A DNA stretch of 12,409 nt, taken from Cohaesibacteraceae bacterium. Its GTDB lineage: Bacteria; Pseudomonadota; Alphaproteobacteria; Rhizobiales; Cohaesibacteraceae. The position numbers and the translations under genes are program-made. Each line of letters opens with the position of its first letter. Within the stretch, counting starts at the first letter, position 1. Shown here piece after piece: positions 7,588-12,409 of the stretch. The stretch covers positions 1 through 12,409 of the forward strand of contig JAESRR010000201.1 in the NCBI GenBank assembly GCA_016764535.1, written 5' to 3'. The notes under the pieces were generated by a model, which made no database searches, had not been told where the DNA came from, and was given only the letters and a program-made list of their open reading frames with translations.

Positions 7588-8382
7588 ATGAAACAAAAAA
7601 GAAAACCCGGTCCGGTCCGGCATGAAAAACCGGCATTTGTAAAAACCAGTTCGGTTTTGCTTTTTGGTCTGCATGCTGTCGCGGCGGCACTCAACAATCC
7701 CGTTCGCGAATTAAAGAAACTATCAACGACCGACAACGCCTTGCCCCGCTTGTTACAAATGCTCAATGAAACAGGCAAATCCAGGGTCTCCGGTATCACG
7801 CCGGAAAAAATGTCGTCGAAAGATCTTGCCAAATTGTCCGGCGATGCTGTGCATCAGGGTGTTTTGGCCGAGTTCAATTACCTGCCATTGCACGATGTTG
7901 AAGAATGTGAATCATTCAAGCTCGTAATCGCACTGGACCAGGTAACCGACCCGCATAATGTCGGTGCCATAATGCGTTCGGCAACCGCACTCGGTGCAGA
8001 TGCCCTTCTGCAAACCGGACGGAATAGTGCGATTGAATCAGGAACTCTTGCTAAATCAGCATCTGGTGGCCTCGATCTTTTACCGATCATTTCAGTGCCC
8101 AATTTGGCACAGGCGCTTAATGAACTCAAGGATCAGGGTTTTCACATAGTCGGATTTGATTCTGAAGAAAGCATTCCTCTTGGAGAGATCCTGGAACGCG
8201 CTCCTCCAGAACAGAAACTTGTATTGGTAATGGGTTCAGAAGGAAAAGGCCTTCGAAGACTGACACGCGATCGTTGCGATGAGCTTGCTTGCCTCGACAT
8301 GCCCGGACCAATCAAGAGCCTTAATGTATCAAATGCAGCCGCAATTGCCTTGCAAATGGTGCATTTGCACCGTTCGAAGTAA
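7588..8382 (+). CDS. rlmB: 23S rRNA (guanosine-2'-O)-methyltransferase, SpoU/TrmH family
   Basis: A SPOUT-class SAM-dependent methyltransferase; RlmB methylates the ribose of G2251 in the peptidyl-transferase region of 23S rRNA. Seen in the 264-residue product: the N-terminal substrate-binding domain start LLFGLHAVAAAL (about 24-35), SpoU motif 1 ALDQVTDPHNVGAIMRSA (115-132), motif 2 LVMGSEGKGLRRL (213-225) and motif 3 CLDMPGPIKSLNVSNAAAIA (235-254). Motifs 2 and 3 build the trefoil-knot SAM site. I chose the ATG at 7588 (MKQKRKPGPV), with a GGGAT-like ribosome site upstream, over a TTG at 7552. The locus next to tRNA-Tyr/Gly supports RlmB over other TrmH homologues, but exact specificity is inferred. 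It ends at a strong terminator. Confidence 0.93.
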   Translation: MKQKRKPGPVRHEKPAFVKTSSVLLFGLHAVAAALNNPVRELKKLSTTDNALPRLLQMLNETGKSRVSGITPEKMSSKDLAKLSGDAVHQGVLAEFNYLPLHDVEECESFKLVIALDQVTDPHNVGAIMRSATALGADALLQTGRNSAIESGTLAKSASGGLDLLPIISVPNLAQALNELKDQGFHIVGFDSEESIPLGEILERAPPEQKLVLVMGSEGKGLRRLTRDRCDELACLDMPGPIKSLNVSNAAAIALQMVHLHRSK

Positions 8383-8384
8383 CA

Positions 8385-8411
8385 AAAAAGGCGGGTCACA
8401 CCCGCCTTTTT
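8385..8411. terminator. Symmetric bidirectional terminator between rlmB and the BA14K genes
   Basis: AAAAAGGCGGG (8385-8395), a 5-nt loop, then CCCGCCTTTTT (8401-8411). The GC core with A-tract on one side and T-tract on the other makes a rho-independent terminator in both directions. It lies 2 bp after the rlmB stop and 17 bp after the converging BA14K gene's stop. Confidence 0.93.
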
Positions 8412-8427
8412 CGACTAACCAGATTTG

Positions 8428-8760
8428 CTATTTGCACCAGCGCCATTTGCCCGAATAAGCCAAATATTTACCGGTTCGAGGGTTAAAACTGCGATACTTA
8501 TGTTCGCAATAAGCGTACCACTCGTCAGACCAGCGCACATATTTATAGCGAACCGGTGCCCTGTAAGCCGGGGCACGATATTTCTTTTTATAAACCTTTG
8601 GAGGAGAATAGCTTCCACCATAGGAATAGGACTGTATTTGCAAGACCTGAGCCTCAACTCCGATAACAGGTGCTTCACTGAACACCGGCAAGGCACTTGC
8701 CTGTCCGACGGCAAAAAACACACCGGCACAAACCAGACTACCTAGAATTCTGTTTTGCAT
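8428..8760 (-). CDS. BA14K-family secreted protein, copy 1
   Basis: A 110-residue predicted exported protein. Residues 1-24 form a signal peptide (MQNRILGSLVCAGVFFAVGQ then ASA, cleavage likely before LPVF). A Tyr/Ser/Pro- and Lys/Arg-rich middle follows (about 40-72), then a C-terminal BA14K-type motif from WSDEWYAYC to the end, including KYRSFNPRTGKYLAYSGK and WRWCK. Cysteines 85 and 109 could form a disulfide. The family is named after an immunoreactive 14-kDa Brucella abortus protein with reported lectin-like activity; molecular function here is unknown. The ATG has GAGGAG upstream. It follows a paralogue on the same strand after 109 bp, and its stop faces rlmB across a shared terminator. 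Confidence 0.9.
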   Translation of the reverse strand: MQNRILGSLVCAGVFFAVGQASALPVFSEAPVIGVEAQVLQIQSYSYGGSYSPPKVYKKKYRAPAYRAPVRYKYVRWSDEWYAYCEHKYRSFNPRTGKYLAYSGKWRWCK

Positions 8761-8784
8761 GCCCGTTCATCTCCTCATTAAACC

Positions 8785-8802
8785 GCGTACATATCCGTAC
8801 GC
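8785..8802. repeat. Inverted repeat upstream of BA14K copy 1
   Basis: GCGTAC (8785-8790), 6 bp, GTACGC (8797-8802): a perfect 6-bp inverted repeat in the gap between the two BA14K genes, about 25 bp upstream of the copy 1 start codon. It could be an operator or a 5' UTR hairpin; copy 2 lacks an obvious equivalent. Confidence 0.4.
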
Positions 8803-8821
8803 TGCTCCCCTCGCGCGAACT

Positions 8822-8836
8822 TTAGCACATTCAACC
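8822..8836 (-). promoter_or_regulatory. Shared upstream motif, BA14K copy 1
   Basis: On the minus strand GGTTGAATGTGCTAA lies 62-76 bp before the copy 1 ATG. The same parts (GGTTTGAAT and ATGTGCTAA) occur at a similar distance before copy 2 at 9271-9292. The TTGAAT element resembles a -35 box. Shared sequence is seen; promoter function is inferred. Confidence 0.35.
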
Positions 8837-8869
8837 AAAATAAGAAGGGACTAATTCCCGAACGCAATT

Positions 8870-9217
8870 CTATTTACACCAGCGCCATTTTCCGGAATAT
8901 GCCAAATATTTGCCGGTGCGTGGATTGAAACTACGATATTTTCTGGCGCAATGAGTGTACCAGCCTCCACTCCAGCGGTTATATTTGACCCGGGAGGACC
9001 TGCGATAAATGCGCTTTGAAACATGGCGATGACCGTCAACAACTGCATGGGGTATCACAGAAAAAACAACGTGTGGAACAGCGAAAAGTGGTGAATGATA
9101 CGGATCACCAATATAAATGTGCAATCCATCCGCCTTCACATTGCTTGTTTGAGCAATGAATAGTGAAACGCAAACGGCCATAAAACCGGCCATTCCCGTT
9201 TTAACAATTAATTTCAT
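8870..9217 (-). CDS. BA14K-family secreted protein, copy 2
   Basis: A 115-residue predicted exported protein. The signal peptide covers residues 1-29 (MKLIVKTGMAGFMAVCVSLF and on to VKA, cleavage likely before DGLH). A His/Val-rich middle follows (about 42-65), a basic stretch (KRIYRRSSRVKYNR), then the BA14K-type end from WSGGWYTHC. Its last 23 residues equal those of copy 1, and cysteines 90 and 114 match the copy 1 pair. The ATG at 9217 is fixed by a strong GGGAGG ribosome site; the open frame continues far upstream but that part has no ribosome site and lacks the signal peptide at its start. Function is unknown; envelope or surface location is inferred. Confidence 0.9.
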   Translation of the reverse strand: MKLIVKTGMAGFMAVCVSLFIAQTSNVKADGLHIYIGDPYHSPLFAVPHVVFSVIPHAVVDGHRHVSKRIYRRSSRVKYNRWSGGWYTHCARKYRSFNPRTGKYLAYSGKWRWCK

Positions 9218-9490
9218 TAGATCCTCCCAGTACCGGGCATTTAATTGCCCGAAAATTCTCCTGGGGGACGTTAGCACATACTCATTCAAACCGACAATTT
9301 CCAAAACACATGAAAACATTGGGCAACTGGTTTCAAATAGTCGGAAATCGCCCGAGTTTTGCGAAGCGCAATTAAGCTGAAACCGGCAGGACCAGCTCTC
9401 AAAACACATCTTGCAGGAACGCATAATGAACAAAAATGTGAACTGCCCTGTGAACGGTGCCTTTCCTGTGGACTTTGGCGATTTAGCAAC
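9218..9490. other. Gene-free gap upstream of BA14K copy 2
   Basis: About 270 bp between the start of BA14K copy 2 (minus strand) and the tRNA-Thr promoter (plus strand). Apart from the motif shared with copy 1 (9271-9292) I see no recognisable gene, repeat or RNA. Open frames here lack ribosome sites and family resemblance. Confidence 0.6.
9271..9292 (-). promoter_or_regulatory. Shared upstream motif, BA14K copy 2
   Basis: On the minus strand GGTTTGAATGAGTATGTGCT runs into AA, 54-75 bp before the copy 2 ATG. It shares the TTGAATG and TGTGCTAA elements with the copy 1 upstream motif but has six extra bases. Proposed as a common promoter or regulator site; not proven. Confidence 0.35.
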
Positions 9491-9519
9491 TGGACATAAC
9501 CTCAAGCCTCACTTATAGA
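9491..9519 (+). promoter_or_regulatory. Promoter of tRNA-Thr
   Basis: TGGACA (9491-9496, 5 of 6 to consensus), exactly 17 bp, TATAGA (9514-9519, 4 of 6), followed by AACGCCC as a moderately GC-rich discriminator. The expected start point lies only a few bases before mature tRNA-Thr, giving a very short leader. Confidence 0.65.
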
Positions 9520-9531
9520 AACGCCCATGGG

Positions 9532-9607
<76 letters not shown>

Positions 9608-9674
9608 TAAAAATCAACGACTTAGCTGATTTCCCAATCTTTGATATCCTTTCCAGTAAGCACATAGTAAGCAC

Positions 9675-9694
9675 GCCACCCAATATTGGGCGGC
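9675..9694. repeat. 20-bp near-perfect palindrome
   Basis: The core CCCAATATTGGG (9679-9690) is a perfect 12-bp palindrome. The flanking GCC and GGC pair as well, with one mismatched position on each side, giving a 20-bp dyad. It has no loop and no T-run, so it looks like a protein binding site rather than a terminator. Confidence 0.5.
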
Positions 9695-10038
9695 AAATGT
9701 CAGTCAGTGCTTCTGAAAAATCATTGTGTGGATTCGAATCGCAACATTTCAATTTGAGAAATTAGTCAGCAACAATCAGTACTTTACTGAATTTGTGGAC
9801 CAATCATTGAATTTGTTGCTGAAAATTACAATTTCGATTGAATTTCGAAACAATCTACAGATTTGATATCCGTGTCGAATCACCCGGCATTTAACAAATC
9901 TCGATTGAGAAAACGATTCATCGTCTACCCGATTTTACACATGGTTCTCATAGCAAATCTAAAATTGCCCAATTGAGGTATGATATCGGTTCGCCGATTA
10001 ATCCACGCCATGCTCCTGCGATGTGCAGAACATCATAA

Positions 10039-10088
10039 CATCCGTAAGGATGCCCGGGAGACTTGAAATCGAATTACCAACTCTCCCG
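10039..10088 (-). terminator. Hairpins at the 3' end of the RTX gene
   Basis: Going downstream from the RTX stop codon, CGGGAGA (minus strand, 10082-10088) pairs with TCTCCCG (10055-10061) across a 20-nt loop. Then CATCC/GGATG (10039-10052) forms a tight stem with a 4-nt loop followed by TTATGATGTT. The U-run is poor, so this is at best a weak terminator or an mRNA 3'-end protector. Confidence 0.4.
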
Positions 10089-10095
10089 TTAAAAC

Positions 10096-12409
10096 CTAGC
10101 TCCACGCTGCTGACACAGCCATTTGAACTGACGGAGGCAATGTTGTTGCTGTGATGCCACCATTTCCGGAACCATCTTCCGGAGTGAACCCGGCCATGGC
10201 ATTTACAAGACCATTGACGTTGGCAAATCCCAGTGTGGAACTTCCTGCTTTAAAGTCCTTGATGTGAGCTGAAAGACCATCACCTGTCGTGCCCGAATAC
10301 CAGTTCTGAAGCGTTATGCCTTCGGTCGATCCAATAACACTAACGTCCAGATTACTTCCGTTTCTGGAGAACCAAAGCAGGTTTTGCGAAATTGCACCCT
10401 CGAAGTTGAAAGTATCGGTTCCCGCTATGTTGACATTGGCACTGCCCAGATAGGTGTCATGGCCATCGCCAAGGTCGAAGTTATAGGTATCGGCACCTTC
10501 ACTGGCGATCAGTGTGTCATCACCCTGCTCACCCGAGATTTGATCGGCACCTGCCCCGCCATCGAGCTGATCATTCCCGATACCACCATACAATCCATCA
10601 TCACCGCCATCGCCGAACAGTGAATCATTGCCCTCAAAGCCATAGAGCCAATCGTTTCCGGCATTACCGTGAATTATGTCGGTTCCACCAAATCCCTGGG
10701 CTAAATCATTACCAGCTCCGGCAGAGATAATATTGTCGCCTGAACTGCCGTAGATAAAGTCATTTCCAGAACCGGCTGTGATGTTCTCGATTGTATGATC
10801 CTGAAGAGATATTGAAATGCTCTTGCTACCGGAATGGGTTACTGTATCGATACCCTCCTCACCCTGAAGAATTATGTTTCCTGAAGCATCGAAGTCAGCG
10901 TCATCTATGAGAATGGTGTCGTTGCCTGTTCCGGCATAATATGCATCATAACCTGCTCCACCATCCAGCGTATCATTCCCTGCCCCACCATATAAAACAT
11001 CATCAGTTCCAAGGCCGACAATCACATCGTTTCCACTGGTTCCGTTTAGTCCTTCATTGCGGCCTTCAACGACCAGCGTCGCGGTGTTGGCTATGATCTC
11101 TGTACCATCCGTGACGTTGTAGCTGACTGTCAGTGTTTCACTCTGGCCAATTGCAAGGTCATTGAATTGATCAGGATCAAGCCCCAATGTCCCTGTTAGA
11201 TTATCAATCGTGAAGGCAACAACACGGCCAGCATTGCTCGAGATAATTGCAACGCTGGAAGTATCAAGATCGTCTCCATCAACATCCGAAGCAGTCGACA
11301 ATAGATCTATTGAGACTATTGCTGCATCCTCATTCGTTGTTCCAGCATCCAGAACTGTGACAACCGGAGCATCATTGCGCCCCTCGACGACGATTGTCGC
11401 GGTATTGGAAACTGTCTCTGTGCCATCAGTGATATTGTAACTGATTGTTAGAGTTTCACTCTGACCGAGAGCAAGATCATCGAATTGCGCCGGATCTATT
11501 CCAAACGCGCCGCTCAAATTATCAATTGTGAAGGCAACTACACGACCAGCATTGCTCGAAATAATTGCAACACTCGCTGTATCAAGATCATTTCCATCAA
11601 CATCAGAAGCAGTGGATAGTAAATCTATTGAGACTATTGCCGCATCTTCATGGGTTGTTCCAGCATCCAGAACTGTGACAACCGGAGTATCATTGCGGCC
11701 TTCAACAATTAGTGTGGCGGTGTTGGATATGATCTTTGTACCATCTGTGACGTTGTAGCTGACCGTTAGAGTTTCACTCTGGCCGATTGCAAGGTCATTG
11801 AATTGATCAGGATCAAGCCCCAATGTCCCTGTTAGATTATCAATTGTGAAGGCAATTGTACGGCCAGCATTGCTCGAGATAACTGCGACGCTGGATGTAT
11901 CAAGATGATTTCCATCAACATCAGAAGCAGTCGATAGTAAATCTATTGAGACTATTGCTGCATCCTCATTCGTTGTTCCAGCATCCAGAACTGTAACAAC
12001 AGGCGCATCATTGCGCCCCTCAACAACAAGCGTCGCTGTGTTGGAAACAGTCGCGGTTCCGTCGGTGACGTCATAGCTGATCGTTAGTGTTTCACTTTGG
12101 CCTATTGCAAGGTCATTGAATTGCGCCGGATTAAGTCCAAACGCGCCGGTGAGATTATCAATCGTAAAGGCAACAATCCGACCCGAATTGCTGGAACTAA
12201 CTGAAACACTCGCTGTATCAAGATTGTCCCCATCAACATCCGAAGCGGTCGAGAGAAGATCAATTGAAACAACGGCAGCATCTTCATTGCTCGTACCAAC
12301 ATCGATCACTGTGATGGTCGGTGTATCATTGCGCCCCTCGACGACGATTGTCGCGGAATTGGAAACGGTTGATACGCCATCCGTCACATCATAATTGATC
12401 GTTAGTGTT
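10096..12409 (-). CDS. Large RTX protein with VCBS repeats, C-terminal 770 residues
   Basis: The N-terminus lies beyond the right edge: the frame stays open to base 12408, and the GTG at 12387 is internal to a repeat. From the edge inward it has one partial and four full 106-residue VCBS/cadherin-like repeats (each from NDAPVVTVLDAG to TLVVEGRN, with SDVDG and FTIDNLTG). About 14 RTX glycine-aspartate nonapeptides follow (GGAGNDTLD, GNAGNDWLYG and the like, about bases 10460-11050), which bind calcium outside the cell. The C-terminal region has LLWFSRNGSNLDVSV and ITLQNWYSG, typical of the haemolysin-type calcium-binding related domain. LVNAMAGFTPEDGSG and an uncleaved hydrophobic end (MAVSAAWS) suit type I secretion. 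The likely role is a giant surface adhesin or matrix protein; this is inferred, and an enzymatic N-terminus cannot be excluded. No secretion genes are in view. Confidence 0.92.
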   Translation of the reverse strand, partial: TLTINYDVTDGVSTVSNSATIVVEGRNDTPTITVIDVGTSNEDAAVVSIDLLSTASDVDGDNLDTASVSVSSSNSGRIVAFTIDNLTGAFGLNPAQFNDLAIGQSETLTISYDVTDGTATVSNTATLVVEGRNDAPVVTVLDAGTTNEDAAIVSIDLLSTASDVDGNHLDTSSVAVISSNAGRTIAFTIDNLTGTLGLDPDQFNDLAIGQSETLTVSYNVTDGTKIISNTATLIVEGRNDTPVVTVLDAGTTHEDAAIVSIDLLSTASDVDGNDLDTASVAIISSNAGRVVAFTIDNLSGAFGIDPAQFDDLALGQSETLTISYNITDGTETVSNTATIVVEGRNDAPVVTVLDAGTTNEDAAIVSIDLLSTASDVDGDDLDTSSVAIISSNAGRVVAFTIDNLTGTLGLDPDQFNDLAIGQSETLTVSYNVTDGTEIIANTATLVVEGRNEGLNGTSGNDVIVGLGTDDVLYGGAGNDTLDGGAGYDAYYAGTGNDTILIDDADFDASGNIILQGEEGIDTVTHSGSKSISISLQDHTIENITAGSGNDFIYGSSGDNIISAGAGNDLAQGFGGTDIIHGNAGNDWLYGFEGNDSLFGDGGDDGLYGGIGNDQLDGGAGADQISGEQGDDTLIASEGADTYNFDLGDGHDTYLGSANVNIAGTDTFNFEGAISQNLLWFSRNGSNLDVSVIGSTEGITLQNWYSGTTGDGLSAHIKDFKAGSSTLGFANVNGLVNAMAGFTPEDGSGNGGITATTLPPSVQMAVSAAWS
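11054..12409 (-). repeat. Tandem 318-bp VCBS repeat array with 636-bp superperiod
   Basis: The word TCATTGC recurs at 11054, 11372, 11690, 12008 and 12326, exactly 318 bp apart, so there are four complete units without a single indel and a fifth cut by the window edge. Units 11054-11371 and 11690-12007 share GTLGLDPDQF, ETLTVSYNVTDG and LDTSS. Units 11372-11689 and 12008-12325 share GAFG, PAQF, ETLTISY and LDTAS. The alternation points to amplification of a two-repeat block. Confidence 0.9.

Larger units (their letters stand above)
9608..10095. other. AT-rich convergent gap without genes
   Basis: A 488-bp stretch between the 3' ends of tRNA-Thr and the RTX gene. It contains a weak stem AAATCA/TGATTT (9611-9632) after tRNA-Thr, a direct repeat AGTAAGCAC (around 9657-9674), a 20-bp palindrome (9675-9694), and three TGAATTT words (9788, 9808, 9839). 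A hairpin ATCGG/CCGAT with a TTCG loop lies at 9985-9998, and two more hairpins close to the RTX stop. No open frame is convincing; the only one of note overlaps the tRNA. Confidence 0.6.

Noticed and set aside
9218..9505. N-terminal extension of BA14K copy 2 (211-codon frame)
   Set aside because: The strong GGGAGG and the signal peptide both fix the start at 9217; the upstream part shows no coding character.
11210..11758. Two similar 76-codon plus-strand frames 318 bp apart
   Set aside because: They are antisense shadows repeated because the underlying RTX gene is repeated.
11054..12409. Regular 318-bp repeats as a CRISPR array
   Set aside because: The units are long, contiguous and in-frame coding protein repeats with no spacers.

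Overview
The window reads as a chromosomal segment of an alphaproteobacterium, most likely of the order Hyphomicrobiales (Rhizobiales). The evidence is a moderately AT-leaning core ribosomal/RNA-polymerase locus in alphaproteobacterial order, a linked tRNA-Tyr/tRNA-Gly/tRNA-Trp group beside rlmB, and two small secreted proteins of the BA14K family, which is typical of Brucella, rhizobia and relatives. I cannot name the genus.

Region 1 (1-6696, minus strand) is the transcription/translation core. Read in the direction of transcription it is tRNA-Trp, secE, nusG, rplK, rplA, rplJ, rplL and the first 1047 codons of rpoB, which runs off the left edge. The gaps carry regulatory structure: strong promoter candidates before tRNA-Trp and secE, an L10-type leader before rplJ, and a chain of hairpins with a terminator-like element between rplL and rpoB. 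The tuf gene, which many relatives carry between tRNA-Gly and tRNA-Trp, is absent; about 500 bp without a convincing gene lies there instead.

Region 2 (7183-7587) holds tRNA-Tyr and tRNA-Gly (minus strand), only 18 nt apart, behind a consensus-like promoter with a GC-rich discriminator. An inverted repeat overlaps its -35 box. tRNA-Gly is flanked by a perfect 11-bp inverted repeat that would extend the acceptor stem of the precursor.

Region 3 (7588-9217) has rlmB on the plus strand, ending at a symmetric terminator shared with a converging pair of tandem BA14K genes. Their last 23 residues are identical although 11 of those 23 codons differ silently. The two genes also share an upstream sequence motif.

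Region 4 (9491-10095) is tRNA-Thr(TGT) on the plus strand with its own promoter, followed by an AT-rich gene-free stretch containing a 20-bp near-perfect palindrome.

Region 5 (10096-12409, minus strand) is the C-terminal 770 residues of a large secreted protein: VCBS/cadherin-like tandem repeats of exactly 318 bp in an alternating A-B-A-B pattern, then RTX calcium-binding nonapeptides, then a C-terminal region typical of type I secretion substrates. Its N-terminus and any transporter genes lie outside the window.

I did not find a clearly new multi-gene system. The best leads are the constrained BA14K pair, the exact higher-order repeat in the RTX protein, the pre-tRNA-Gly stem and the missing tuf.
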